NCBI GenBank assembly: GCA_000827325.1
Contig: KN832881.1
Span: forward strand, 1,448,616-1,512,615
Direction of reading: 5' to 3'
Source: Oidiodendron maius Zn
Lineage: Eukaryota > Ascomycota > Leotiomycetes > Myxotrichaceae
Length of the DNA stretch: 64,000 bases
Shown: piece after piece, positions 35,483-48,254 of the stretch
Layout: each line of letters starts with the position of its first letter
Position numbering within the stretch: the first letter of the stretch is position 1
Notes under the pieces: generated by a model
Seen by the model: only the letters and a program-made list of their open reading frames with translations
The model's database searches: none
What the model was told of the DNA's origin: nothing
Position numbers and translations under genes: made by a program

Positions 35483-37809
35483 GCTGATAAGACCGAATCA
35501 AATATGGGGAACAGGATCTGAACGGGGGTTGACAATGAGACGAAAGAAGAAGTACGAGGTACTTGAGCTTCGCAGTTTTGGGCAGGGCAAAGAACACAAG
35601 ATGGTAGGAACGGTCGGAATAATGGGCGTGGCCGAAGAATTGTGGGTGAAGGGAGATCAGAGAGGGATGAGAGAGAGAGGCGGTTGCTGGTCGCCAAGGA
35701 GGAGATGGGAGGAAGACGGTTGGAGTGTGAGCGAGTCAATGGCTGTTTGCTGGTAGAAGTGCAGACAGGATATTAGACAGGGCCACGTCCGAAGGATTCA
35801 CTCGAATTCTCTCCGAAAAAAGTCATCAGAATAAACAGGCAGAAGTATGATTGATATCCGTGTCACGACCAAACAAACAAACCGTCGGGACCTCACGAAA
35901 TCCCTCTCTGAGGACTGGGGAGAAGACGCTACGGAGATAAAGCCTCAGGGTAAGTTACCCAGGTAGATGGTCAAATACCTGGTAAGTGGTGTATTTCTTT
36001 TACTGTAGTTTAAAATTAATTCCTTTTAGAAGCTTTTTTTCTCAGAAAGAAATTGTGTCTGGATTATCGTTTAGAGGCGAGAGGAGATTCTATTTTTCCA
36101 TCAAGGCTGCCATCTGATGATACTGCGAGATTCCAAAGAAGTGAAGGAAAGAATCCAGGAGGCACTAGACATTACTTAAAGCTCGCTTCCCGCGAGCATT
36201 TAAGAGAGTGAACATATCGCTACATATTTCAAAACGATCCCTCGCTTTCTGCATTGTTGTTGGTGAAGCGAGGATGCTGGACGAGATATCGAGAGTTGGG
36301 TTAATAATAGCACGGGCCATCCCATACAGCCAATAGCAACCCACTTGAGAGGCTTTGTTGCACGTCGCAATGCGAGTTTACCAATTCGTTACCGTGCAGC
36401 TGGCAGGCCGCCCTTGGCCAATGATTGACGCCGGCCAATAGACAGCAGGCATCCGAAGGTTTTGTTGCATGTCGCAGCCCAACTCAATCTTTCCCGTCCA
36501 GCCTGGACCTTGCACGGGCCTTTTTGCGGTCCGCCCTCCCGTTCTCTGCTCCTATCTTGAAATCAGTCTCGGTTCGTTGGTGTTCCTCAAGTCATGTTTA
36601 TCTGTTATGACGTCGCCTAAAGAGCTTGGAGGTTTCGGTACAGTAGATGCGAAGGGGTCAGATGCAAGGCTGGTGTGTGAATCCTTCCTTTTGTCCAGAA
36701 TGCCTACAGCAGGCAGGCGATATGCTATCTTGAGAGATGGCGATCGTTAGAGTAAGAGATTATTGGGAACCGACAGCCCTGGCACCAATTCGCTTGGAGG
36801 CTCGCCGGCAGAGCAGATACTGCATACGATCGGGATGCCCAAAACGCTAACTTCAGCAGCCGCATGCATCTAGGTCTCAGCCAGGTGCAGCGGTGCGGAA
36901 AACCACGTGTATTTCGTACATGAAGCTCGCCGTGGAATTCCGGAGGCTTGTGTAGATTGGGCACCAGCAGCCTTATTCTGCAGTATAGAATGGCCGATTT
37001 CTGAGAGATACGAGTGTTCATCCGCTTGAAACCGTCCTCGGTCCGACTCATCCGTATATTGCTCGAGGGCAGTGCAGCGCGGACGGAAGATATCGCTCAA
37101 TCTGAGGGTGATTTGGTTGTTGTAGCGCCTTGGTCAGGCTGGGAGAGGCTGTCACGGTGGAAATGGCAATGAGCCATTGAGAACATGGCTTAACTAGCAA
37201 AGAGAAACTGTATGCTGGGTAAATTCGAATCACAATATCTCCATCTCTAGGGATATCAACGTGATAAGGAAAATAAAATGTTCCCAGCGCGGTAAGAGAT
37301 TTGGCGGCCGGCCGGCGCAGGCTATGAAGGCGGGATGCAACTAGAGTAGTCATGGTCTACACCGCCGCCCTCTTTAAACACGGCTGACCCCCTCTCTGCG
37401 TTGGAGGTTGAGAAGCGTGTGCATAGGACCATTGTCAAGCTGTATCAGGCTGGGATCGTTCGAGGATCAGGCCATGGTCGGTATTTTGGGGGACAAAAAG
37501 GTCCGGTTTACGTAGGAATTTAAGGTCTGCCTTGTTTAGTTTATCGCTCGCACTGGAGCGGCTTATTTAGGCGGGCTAGGCCAGTCTCTCAGGGTACAAG
37601 TACGTCAGGTACGGAGTCAGTATAATCCCAGCTTGATGGCCACCTCCTTCCACTGCCAACAACCCCTCCATCCACATAAACATTCTCTTCCCCACGCCAC
37701 GCCCTCCGCCAGCGACCCTCTCGAACTGCCCTCCCGCCCATGTTTGTCTTCGTGTAAAACCCCACGACCTACTTCGATCCTGCACGCGCTGCCGGGTCAG
37801 CGACTCCCA
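35483..37809. other. Long intergenic region upstream of TPS2
   Basis: No supported gene. Minus-strand frames at 37353-37048 (101 codons, with an Arg-rich N-terminus) and 37100-36870 could be exons of a small gene, but no splice joins them convincingly. Two diverged direct repeats near 36351 and 36458 share TTTGTTGCAYGTCGCA. CT-rich DNA at 37620-37809 looks like the TPS2 leader. Confidence 0.35.
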
Positions 37810-40775
37810 ATGGCACAGCGAGTCGTCGAAGGGCAAGACGGCAACTCAGCGACTGCTCAGTCCCCAGGAGTGTCGGTGGGCCCTGATTCTGGACATCCTG
37901 CTCTGCAGGCAGCTGTGGTGGACACGCCTGTCACTCCAGGTATTGACCTGGGCTCCTACGACTCCACGCCGGAGAGCACAGCAAGTCCACCAGCTGCGTC
38001 CTTTTTTGCAGAGGAGCTGGCGCGACGGGACAAGCCTGGGCCCACGGATCACACTGGGCCTGGAGTAGAGTCAAACCAAGAAATATTACGTCGCATAAGT
38101 TTATCTGGGATTCCGAGGAGGCGGGATTCTCTAGATGAGATCGATCCTCGAGCTGCAAACCCCTCCTTGGGTCTGAGCGGGGGGATAATTTCGGCAACCA
38201 TCTGCATCCCGCACTCGTTGCAATACACAAAAGGCTCAGAATGGGTACGCAGCCCCTCGAGTCTGACGACATTATATGCTGACTATATTCTAGAGATTGA
38301 AAGCTCGCCGTGGCACATCTGCCCTCTTCGACTCTCTTGCCCACATCTCCTCCGATAAGACACCCTGGAACCATACATTGGTCGGCTGGACTGGGGAAAT
38401 AGAGCATCATGACGAGCTCACTCCGCCTGATACTCCTCCTGCGACAACGACTGGGATACCTCCTCTGAACAAGAACTCTGCTCCCGTTCCGCTGGACGAG
38501 TTTGCCAAACCTCCCACACCGCCACAATCGGAGGGCCTGTGGGTGAGTAAGGAGGATCGAAGCCACCTAGAAAGGCAACTATCACATGACAAGAATGTAC
38601 GGACAGTGCCAGTCTGGCTCTCCGACGACGGAGAAGAAGGACCGCAGGGCGATATATGCTTAAAGGACCAGTCGCGATGGAGGCGATTTGCGGAGCATGA
38701 ACTCTACACCCTCTTCCATTACAAGCAGCATGAGCCCACGGATGGCCGAGCAGAGCGTCAGTCATGGGCAGACTACTACCGTATGAACCACAAGTTCGCA
38801 AATCGGATCCTCGAGATCTACAAGCCAGGTGATATCGTCATGGTTCACGATTACCACCTACTCCTCCTCCCGCTCATGCTCCGACAAAGAATACCTCATA
38901 TGTACATCGCTTTCTTCCTGCACATACCCTTTCCCAGTAGCGAGTTCCTTCGATGTTTGCCCAGAAGAAAGGACATCCTTGAAGGAATGCTAGGCGCCAA
39001 CCTCGTAGGCTTCCAGTCCTATAGCTATTCTCGTCACTTCGGATCATGCTGCAGTAGAATTGTTGGCTTTCCATCTGATAGCGTGGGCGTGGATGTGTAT
39101 GGCAAAAAGGTTACCGTCGGTGTCTTCCCCATCGGCATTGACGCAGCGGCCACTGAAAAGCTAGCTTTTGATGGAGGTGTTATCGACGAGCAGTTCGTGA
39201 CTCTGAAACAGATGTATGAAGGCAAGAAGATTATCGTTGGCCGAGATCGCTTGGATACTGTTCGAGGAGTGGCACAAAAATTTATGGCATTCGAAAGATT
39301 CTTAGAGATGTATCCGGAATGGCGGGGAAAGGTGGTTCTCATCCAGGTTACCAGTCCAACCAGCGTGGAAGAGGAGAAAGAAGAGCCGGGTAATAAGATT
39401 GCCAACAAGATCTCGGAGCTGGTAGCAAAGATCAACGGTCTTTATGGCTCTCTTGGATTCTCTCCGATTCAACACTACCCTCAGTACCTATCTCAGGAAG
39501 AATATTTCGCCCTTCTCCGAGCCGCTGACATTGGCTTGATTACAAGTGTTCGTGACGGGATGAATACGACCAGTCTTGAATACGTCGTTTGTCAACGCGA
39601 CGACCACGGGCCTCTCATCCTTTCTGAATTCTCAGGAACAGCCGGAAGCTTAAAGGATGCAATCCATATAAATCCATGGGATTTGTCCGGTGTTGCTGAG
39701 CAGATCAACTCCGCCTTGACAATGGACCCGGAGAAGAAGAAAACAATGCATAATGGCCTCTATCAACATGTCACAACCAAAAATGTGCAAGCATGGTCGA
39801 ACAGCCTCGTAAAGAGACTCCTCCAGGTCCTCAACGCACATGCCACCAGCATCTCAACGCCACTTCTAGACAAAGCCACTCTCCTCCATCAGTACCGCAA
39901 GGCACATAAACGATTGTTCATGTTTGATTACGATGGTACCCTGACGCCCATTGTCAAGGACCCCGCAGCGGCCATACCCTCTGCTCGCGTTATCCGAACC
40001 TTAAGCGCTTTAGCCTCTGATCATCAAAATGCAGTATGGATTATTAGCGGACGAGATCAGGACTTCCTCCAGCAATATCTAGGGCATATTCCGGAACTAG
40101 GCTTCAGCGCCGAGCATGGCAGCTTCATTCGTCACCCTGGTAGCACTGAATGGGAGAATTTGGCAGAGCAACTCGATATGGCCTGGCAAAAAGAAGTAAT
40201 GAGCTGTTTTGAGAAATACACTGAGAGAACTCCTGGTACGTCCATTCAAGCCTAAACCCTCAATCTTAGCTAACGCAAAAGAAGGCTCCTTTATCGAGCG
40301 TAAGCGTTGTGCGCTGACTTGGCACTACCGCCCATCTGACCCTGCTCTTGGAGCGCACATGGCGCGGGAGTGCCAGAAGGAGCTCGAGAAGACGGTTGGT
40401 AAGAAGTGGGATGTCGAAGTTATGCAGGGAAAAGCCAATCTTGAAGTCCGACCAACTTTCATCAACAAGGGTGAGATTGCGAAACGGCTTGTTGCCTCCT
40501 ACGGTCATGATGATGGCGAACCCCCAGAGTTCATCCTCTGCCTAGGGGACGATTTCACCGACGAGGATATGTTCCGCGCGTTGAATGCCAGCGGGTTACC
40601 CCAGGAACACGTGTTTACAGTCACTGTCGGCGCATCCAGCAAGATGACTCTTGCGCACTGGCACTTGCTTGAGCCTGCGGATGTCATTACGAGCATTGCA
40701 TTATTGAACGGTGGCGATGCGACTGTGGCTGATCTAGGCCCCTTGGCGATTGTTGAGGGCAAGGTCCCAGGATAA
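37810..40775 (+). CDS. TPS2: Trehalose-6-phosphate phosphatase (GT20 + HAD domains)
   Basis: Exons 37810-38244, 38294-40235 and 40285-40775 give 955 residues. Order of parts: a low-complexity N-terminus; a GT20 trehalose-phosphate-synthase-like domain (about 115-640, starting IPHSLQYTKG, with MVHDYHLLLLP and VRDGMNTTSLEYV); then a HAD phosphatase domain with the nucleophile motif FDYDGTL at about 689 and the acidic motif CLGDDFTDEDMF in exon 3. This is the Tps2/OrlA architecture: in the family the C-terminal domain removes phosphate from trehalose-6-phosphate, and the GT20 part is catalytically inert and scaffolds the TPS complex in the cytosol. Both introns are phase-consistent, and the second has a CTAAC branch site. 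Trehalose supports heat and desiccation tolerance and spore storage. Confidence 0.94.
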
Positions 40776-41739
40776 ATGCCAGGAGGCGTCATACCAGAGA
40801 GTTACCTGGCGAGAGGGCCTAAAAGAGGGTGAATGGGCATTAGATTCCGCACTTTACTTGCTTTTCTAGCGTACGCGTTGCTTGTGGAGGACAATAGATG
40901 TATGGGAGGTCTTACCTGCACTCGTATATGAATAAACGAAAGAAAGAAGTATATAATGATGAGATAGAACTGCAACTGCTGGCTCAATATGAAGATACAT
41001 AAATTCAGGAATGGAGTACTTGTCCCTAACTTTTCTGAACATGTGAAGAAACCATGAGCGGAAGCCACATGAGGTATGGAAATAAGACTTCCAGCGGAAG
41101 AACATAAACAAACCATGGAGAAGAGGGAATATGGAGTATCAGCGACACATGGAGGCCAGCATGGGAGAGACGCCTAGAACGACCGTTGCACTGCGGAAAT
41201 GGTCATTCTCCACTTGTTTCTCGAGAATGATGAAAACGGATATAAAATCCGTGCGACCTCGGAGTACGGTGTTGTAAATTAGCCTCAGGCATGGAAAGGC
41301 AGAAAAGTGGCGGATAAGAATTAACGACATGCAAAAAAAAACTATCTGGAATTTCCTCTTACGCCGCCTCTACCTGCACCACAATAATCAGGCCGAATAC
41401 TGACCTGTCACCCTGGAGGTGGGTTTACCGTGTTTGTTCTCCCTTTCCGTGTGCGGGCGCGTCCGATGCCTCGCATTACGAAATGCCCCTCGTGGCATAC
41501 CCGCGCCAACATGCTGCTAGGAACAGCTTGTGTCGGGAAGGGCGCGACAGGATCGACTTCCGGGTCCGCCTTTCGCCTCTAGTGAGTCGAGTGGTTTATC
41601 GCGGCCGACCCACTACCGGGGAGGCAAGTTCGTAGTCAGAAAGGAAAATTCTTCGGGCGCTCTGAGATCTTACTTATAAATGGATGTCATGCGTATCCCT
41701 AGGATCCGGGCGTCCTGATCCGCGGGTTTGGTCTTTTCT
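40776..41739. other. Intergenic region, TPS2 to permease
   Basis: 3' flank of TPS2 and promoter of the permease gene. No further gene is seen. Confidence 0.5.
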
Positions 41740-41749
41740 TATATAAAAG
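41740..41749 (+). promoter_or_regulatory. TATA box of the permease gene
   Basis: TATATAAAAG lies 160 bp before the permease start codon, followed by a C/T-rich tract with CTCTCTCTCT typical of fungal transcription starts. Confidence 0.5.
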
Positions 41750-41899
41750 CCCCCTTTTTGCACCCTCGCGAGCTCTCTCTCTCTTGGCATTGTATACAGA
41801 GTACCGCGTGCGGCTGCCAGTCCCCGGCAGTTTCTATTTCTTACCTTGCCCGTCCCGTCCTGTATGTGACCCGAAGATAAAACTGATCCGAGCGGGAAG

Positions 41900-43577
41900 A
41901 TGGGCCAAGACGATATCATCCAGCCCGTCCCAGCAGGAGGGAACGAGAAGAGGGTGATGGATGCTGGTTCGGACGTAGAGAAGCTGGTGGTCACACAAGA
42001 GCCCACGTTGAAGCGGAAGTTGAAGTCGCGACACTTGCAGATGATCGCCATTGGTACGTTCATCCCGTCAAACGGCAGCCTGCTTCTGGAACTCATATGC
42101 TACAGGTGGGACCATCGGCACAGGTCTCTTCATTGGGAGCGGAGGAGCCATTGCCAAGGCCGGGCCCGCGGGCGCTCTCATAGCCTACATCTTTGTCGGC
42201 AGCATTGTGTACTCGGTGATGACCTCTTTGGGCGAGATGGCGACGTACATTCCTATTTCTGGAGCATTTACCGCCTATGCGCATCGTTTCGTTGACCCCA
42301 GCTTGGGCTTTTCCATGGGATGGATCTACTGGTTCTCCTGGGCCATTACATATGCGCTTGAGTTGACTGCAACGGGCCTCATCATCCAGTATTGGGCGCC
42401 TCAACTCTCTGTCGGCATCTTTATCGCCGTCTTCTGGGTAGTCATCACTCTCATCAATTTCATGCCCGTCAGCTTCTATGGCGAATTCGAGTTCTGGTTC
42501 TGTAGCATCAAGATCATCACCGTCCTCGGCTTTCTCATATTTGCAATCTGTATTGATGCGGGTGCAGGCCAGCACGGCTACCTAGGCTTCCACACCTGGG
42601 GCAACCCTGGCGCATTCGCAACCTATCTTGTCGAGGACAGGCCCGCACTCGGAAAGTTCATTGGATTCTGGGCCGTGTTAATCCAAGCTGGTTTCTCTTA
42701 CCAGGGCACGGAACTGGTGGGAATCGCTGCAGGAGAGACCGAGAACCCGCGCAAGAACGTTCCATCCGCGATCCGCAAGACCTTCTACCGCATCCTATTC
42801 TTCTTCGTCTTTACCGTCTTCTTCATCGGCCTTCTCGTGCCGTATACCAACGAAGACCTCCTCTCTTCGGCCTCCAATGCGACCGCTTCTCCTTTCGTCA
42901 TCGCTGCGAACCTCGCAGGGGTCAAGGTCCTCCCCGGCTTGATCAACGCCATCCTCCTCTTCGTCGTGCTCTCAGCCGCTAACTCCAACGTCTATTCTGG
43001 ATCGCGTATCCTCGTTGGTCTTGCCAACGAGGGTGCTGCTCCCGCGTTCCTCAGACACGCCACTCATAGTGGCGTTCCATACTACGCGGTCGTCGTAACG
43101 GCAGCCTTCGGCCTTCTCGCTTTCCTGAATCTTTCGGACAATGGAGGTACCGTGTTCAACTGGTTTCTTAATATATCGTCCGTGGCAGGCTTTATCAGCT
43201 GGGCGTGCATCAACGGTTGCCATATCCGCTTCATGAACGTCCTCGCCTCGCGAGGCATCTCTCGAGATTCCCTGCCATATAAGGCCGTGCTCCAACCATA
43301 CTTCGCGTGGTACGGGTTATTTTTCAACATTCTGATCATTATTACCCAAGGCTTCACAGCCTTCATTCCCTGGGACACAACCAATTTTTTTATAGCGTAT
43401 GTGAGCTTGATCCTGTTCATTGTGCTCTATGCCGGGCATAAGATCGTGACTAGGAAAGGCATTGTTAGACTTAGCGACGTAGATATACATACGGGATGCA
43501 TAGAGGATGATGAAACATCGTGGAGCTTTACTGAACCAACTACTAAGTGGGGTAAGTTTTGGGTCTGGCTGTCTTGA
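41900..43577 (+). CDS. Amino-acid permease (YAT/APC family)
   Basis: Exons 41900-42053 and 42106-43577 give 541 residues. The intron splits the family signature: MIAI-G joins GTIGTGLFIGSGGAIAKAGP, the glycine-rich first membrane helix of yeast-type amino-acid transporters. About twelve membrane helices are predicted, and helix-linked blocks seen in the family are present: SLGEMATYIP, the QAGFSYQGTELVGIAAGE stretch with NPRKNVP, and SAANSNVYSGSR. The N-terminal tail is Lys-rich and ends KRKLKSRHLQ, as in Gap1/Dip5-type permeases. Plasma-membrane proton/amino-acid symport is expected; the substrate cannot be told from the sequence. Frame intact. Confidence 0.92.
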
Positions 43578-44008
43578 ATAATCGGCAGAGCATAAAATTA
43601 GTCGCAATACCTAATGAATGTATATAAATCACGTCATGCAACAGATAATTTCACTTTTGAAATGAAAAACTTGTTCTTCCTATGCAGCATATTCCTAACC
43701 AAGACTCAAAGTTATATTGTACAGTACAGTACTACTTAACTTAATTCAGCGCATTCTATCGAAAATCCAGTGTTGCAAACAATAGCCTCTACACCCCAAC
43801 CAATCACTCCACCGCCTCCCATCTCCCGCCTGCTACCAGCCTCAAGTCCCGACAAGAGATATTGCCCCAAAGGCTCTGCCCCAATGCAAACAAGGCGAAC
43901 TATTAAAGAGCCGGATCACTGAGGTCAACGACACCACGTAAATAAGCAGACATAACGATCCTGAAGCCTTGAAGGTATGCTGTACAGTCAAATTCAAGAT
44001 AGATCGAT
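43578..44008. other. Convergent 3' flanks
   Basis: Spacer between the permease (+) and monooxygenase (-) 3' ends; no features recognised. Confidence 0.5.
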
Positions 44009-45973
44009 CTACCATAGAGCATCAGGGGCATCTAGGTACCACGTAGAATTCTGTCCCGGTGCCTCCTTTGTAGAGAGACCATTACCCAGATACGCAAACC
44101 GGTTCTTTGCAGCTGATTTCCACTCAAAATCCTCCCATCGCGGAAGTTCCAGCATGTGAAACCAATGTATGCGGCTCCCTGGATGCAGTGCAGTGACTGG
44201 ACCGTCCTTCTTCCCGTTCTTGAACCAGGAGCTGCAAGACGCGGACCAGGCCGTTCGGGGCATAAAGTTGGCAATGTGTTCAGAGAAATCCTTGACTGCC
44301 TCAGGCGACGGACGAACGGAGGTAATATCTTCTAGTTGGCATTTCATGATGATTTTCGTGATGTATTTAGCGATGTGCTCGGTAATGGTAACAACGCTGC
44401 CATGACCAATGGGTGCATTTGGACCAAGAAAGGCTGCGAAGAGCATTAGGACATCTTCAGAAGGGTCAAAGCATCGTACAGGGTCAGACTTACTGAAGTA
44501 ATTGGGCAAGTTAGGTACCATGCATGACATATAAGCAGCTGGTACTGAGTCCTTCCAGATATCCTGCAAATTACCGGATGTCCCTATAATCGGAAATCTA
44601 GGGACAAATGAAAGATTGAATCCAGTTGCACAGACAATAGCATCCACAACAATCAACTCTCCGGTAACAAGCTTGATACCTTCAGGGCAGATTTCTTCAA
44701 TCCCAGTGATTACGGTCTGGACATTAGGTTTAGTGAGGGCATCAAGGTAGCCAACACCGGGAGTCATGCGTCGGCATCCCACTGGGAAGTCGGGTATCAG
44801 GGCCTTCATAAGAGTCTCGTCTTGGTTTAGAGCGTGGGTCATGTATTGTGTGATTATTTGTCGAGTTATCATTGCCTCAGGGCTACCGTTGAGAAGCTTA
44901 AAAGGGATCAGGGGTTAGAAGTCTATATAATGAATATCAGATATAGGATAGTTATAGACGTACCGATGGGAATCTTGAATTCACAATGGCTTCGACCACC
45001 TTCACGAATTTTCCGTACTTCTGGGGATCGGTCTTGAATTCCTCCATCTGGCTTTCGGTGAACCTGCCTTGGGCGTCGAATTGGATGGTACTCAGGAACG
45101 GAGCAGCTGGGCTTGCGGCCATCACCTGGGTATGGGGAGGAGAAATCCATGTGGGGGATCGGAGAATATGTACTAATTTCTTCACGGCTGAACCTTTTAT
45201 TAGTATGTTTGCATCGAAAGGGAGGGAAACAGATGCTGTACTCGGTTGAAGAGCTGGAACAATTTGAACGCCAGAAGAGCCATTCCCTATCACAGCGACT
45301 GTCTTCTCTGCATAGCTAAAATCTTTCGGCCATCTTGCAGAATGGATAAGGTCTCCCTTGAAAGAGTGCAGCCCTTTGATATCAGGCCACTTCCAATCAC
45401 TAATAATGATGTTAGTGAGCAGAAAGGAACGAGAAGATGGACAGACTTGAGAATTCCAGACGCATCCAACAAAAAGTCACACCGATCCTCAAAAGTAGTG
45501 CCGGCAACTTCATCCTTCACCTTCAAAATCCATTTTCCAGATTCCTCATCCCATTGAGCATGTTGAACACTGTGAGATAGCTTGATATATTCTCTCAGCT
45601 CATGCTTATCGCACACATGTTGTAGGTAGCTCTGGATCTCGTCCGACTCGGAGAACACACAGCTCCATTCCGGGTTCGGCGTGTGAGAAAACTGATAGTT
45701 GTGCGAAGGGATATCACAAGCACATCCTGGATATCGATTCTCAAACCAAGTTCCTCCAATTTCTTCGTTCTTTTCGTACACCACGTGCTCGAAGTTGCTT
45801 GTGTTCAGCCTCAAGGTGCGTATAATATTGATTCCGCTCATGCCTGCCCCAATGGTAACGATCCGGACACGCCGGAGTGTCCCCAGAGGCTGTTCTTTGA
45901 CCGCATAGTCACTTTTGGCATCCATCATGAATGAGTTTGCCTCAGTGCCATCTAGGGGGCCTATAGATCCCAT
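44009..45973 (-). CDS. Baeyer-Villiger-type flavin monooxygenase, frameshifted
   Basis: Four exons, 45973-45447, 45400-45242, 45193-44964 and 44896-44009, would encode about 600 residues. FAD site: VTIGAGMSGINIIR near residue 38; then GGTWFENRYPGCACD. The Baeyer-Villiger signature FxGxxxHxxxW is present (F, then KGDLIHSARWP), as is the NADPH site VIGNGSSGVQIVPAL. However, exon 2 carries one extra base directly between the F and the KGDL part of that signature (near 45361), so the conceptual frame breaks there and the exon lengths sum to 3n+1. All three introns otherwise keep frame (donors GTCTGT, GTACAG, GTACGT). Either a recent frameshift or a base error. Known relatives oxidise ketones to esters, often in secondary metabolism; the substrate here is unknown. 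Confidence 0.82.
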
Positions 45974-46793
45974 GATGGTCGAATAAAACAAAACGAGTTG
46001 AGAAGAATGAAAGTGAAAGAAAGTGAATGATAGAATTGGCTTGTGACTTTCCAAGACTTTCGAGCTATATAAGATAGGTAAGGTAGGTTTGCGGATGGAG
46101 AGAGCCGAAGTTGGTAGTAGTAGTTACGCTGCGCTTAGCACCACAGCCGCAGCGATTGCCCCAGCAGGGTCGTAGTAGCATCGTGTTTCAACTTCAGGGA
46201 CGTTTTAGTCGAATCAATCTAAAGAAGTCCACCAAACAGTTGTATTGGTGGCAATGGGACGTGCTTACTGCATTGACATGAGGTTAGGGAGCCGTCGTAA
46301 ACCAGCCAATCACCGCGGGATCTTCTCGCCTCCTTACAGCTACTGGGATATCGATTTATAGCTGCCTGAAGCTTACCAGAAAGCTATCCCATACGAAGAA
46401 CTACTGTACAAAGCTCCTATTGGCCTTACTTTCCTATCGTCTTGTCGTGAATGATTGTCACGTTTTATGAGGGGTTCACGTGAATATGCAGTCAGGTGAT
46501 TGGTCCAGATCCATCCCGATCACTTGCAGCTTTCAGCACTCAGGGAAGTTCTCCGAAAGTGGATTAAATTGTAGCTGCTGCGTCATAAAGAGCTGAAGCT
46601 CAATATGAAATATATATACTCGGTAGGTAATAATGTACTGTTAAGTTGTTCTGGAGACCAAATTCTTTGTGGCCCCAGATCCAGGAGAGGTCTTGATTCT
46701 AAGCCAATATCAACACCTTCGATCGTCGGATATAAGCTGTAACTCAATAGCTACAACAGTCCGACTATTCCATACAGTACAGTCACTCAAGGG
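45974..46793. other. Intergenic region
   Basis: Promoter of the monooxygenase and 3' flank of the PhzF-like gene. No additional gene is recognised. Confidence 0.5.
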
Positions 46794-47681
46794 CTAAACT
46801 GTCAACGTGCCCTCCATGACCTTGACGGCGCGCCCACTAAGGATAACCTTCTCGATGCCCTCGCCTCCGTCACCTCTGATCACTTCCACCGAGATCTCGT
46901 TCCGCCTACCCATCTCTACACCCTGCTCGAAGGCGAATTGAAATGGCCCCTTGCCTTCTGATGCGGGTATCTTCCCAGCCAGATAGCAACCCAATGCCGA
47001 ACTCGCGCTTCCGGTACCAGGGTCCTCTCGGAAGCTGAACATGCGCGTCCGGTAGCGTCTCCTATTAAATCTATCTTCGCCTTGTGGTACATAGTACATG
47101 GTTCCCAAGAGACCGTTGCGCCATCCCTCATCTAAGGACAGCGGCTCGTAATGCTCATTGTGGAGGTTCCGGTCTGCCTTCTCAAGTGTCTCGAGGTCTG
47201 GCAGCGGAACAAGGATAAATGACATGCCATTGACAATCGATGTCGTCTCTGCTGGCTGGGGCGTTAATTCGGAAGTGTACTTTACGGCGTGAATGTGAAA
47301 AGTCTGAGGGATGACCGCCTTGACCTCCCTGGTCTCCTCGTCGAGCTTGATTGGGATTCGGCCAGCTTTAGTTACTATCGTCGACGTCGTCTTGCTCCGG
47401 ACATTTAGCAGATAGGCGGCAGAACCAATCGTTGGATGGCCAGCAAAAGGAACCTCAGTCCTGGAAGCAAAGATGTCGATGATGATCTCGTTGAAGGTAG
47501 ACCCTACCGGAGGGAGGTGCATAAAGACGATCTCGGAAAGATTGAACTCTCCTGCTATGGCCTGTTTTTGCGACTGCGTCAAGTGAGTCTTCGATTCGGC
47601 AGGCACCTGGACTATGGCTACAGGGTTCCCCATATAGCGTGTCTTGGTAAAGACATCGAGGGTCGTGAAGGGGAGCTCCAT
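46794..47681 (-). CDS. PhzF-family isomerase-like protein
   Basis: A single exon of 295 residues, the usual size for the PhzF/YHI9 fold. Conserved features: TLDVFTKTRYMGNPVAIV at the start, the catalytic glutamate in NLSEIVFM (residue 50), PFAGHPTIGSAAYLL at about 77-91, and a C-terminal FREDPGTGSASSALGCYLA, the second half of the pseudo-twofold active site. Known members isomerise or epimerise small acids (PhzF itself in phenazine synthesis); most fungal homologues are uncharacterised. It lies beside the monooxygenase and is transcribed the same way, but about 0.8 kb separates them and no other pathway gene is present. Confidence 0.92.
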   Translation of the reverse strand: MELPFTTLDVFTKTRYMGNPVAIVQVPAESKTHLTQSQKQAIAGEFNLSEIVFMHLPPVGSTFNEIIIDIFASRTEVPFAGHPTIGSAAYLLNVRSKTTSTIVTKAGRIPIKLDEETREVKAVIPQTFHIHAVKYTSELTPQPAETTSIVNGMSFILVPLPDLETLEKADRNLHNEHYEPLSLDEGWRNGLLGTMYYVPQGEDRFNRRRYRTRMFSFREDPGTGSASSALGCYLAGKIPASEGKGPFQFAFEQGVEMGRRNEISVEVIRGDGGEGIEKVILSGRAVKVMEGTLTV

Positions 47682-48254
47682 CTTGGGGCAGGGCGGGGCG
47701 AAGCAGTTGAGAATATTCCTGCCCTGACTCGACCTGAAGAAGCCCTACCATATAAGACGACCAAAGAGAGAGAGAGCGCAACCCGTCCCACCCTTCGAGC
47801 GCGCGCCCTGCGGGGGGTTCTCAAAATAGGTGCTGTAAAACAAGCATAAAATAAGTTACAAAAAGCTGATCTTTTTATAGAACAACATCAAATAATGAAG
47901 ATCGCCTGCCGTCCCGCTTGAGTCATCAGAGACGGGACGATCCACCTGCCAGTTTCCCGCCTATTTATCTCGTCGAACATCCTGCGGGAGTCGTTGCCCT
48001 CCGTCTCCCCAGCCCGATAGGCAGTTTGGTATGGCGTAAGAGCAATCAACCGCAAAAGGGATTCCGCCGTCCGTCTTTGCCCATCGGTATGGACTACGCA
48101 ATCGCGTGACTATTGCCGGCCGGGAGGGAGAAAGGGGCTACGGTGGAGGTCCAGAAGATGCCCGGCAATAATAATCAACCAGCACATATCCAATCAATTT
48201 ATGCGCTACTCCACTCTTCTATTCTAGGACCTCTAAAAAATCTCTCAGATACGA
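47682..48254. other. Intergenic region
   Basis: PhzF-like gene promoter and aminopeptidase 3' flank. Short open frames only. Confidence 0.5.

Noticed and set aside
44009-47681. Secondary-metabolite cluster from monooxygenase plus PhzF-like gene
   Set aside because: No backbone enzyme (PKS, NRPS, terpene cyclase) or pathway regulator is present, and the neighbours are housekeeping or peptidase genes.
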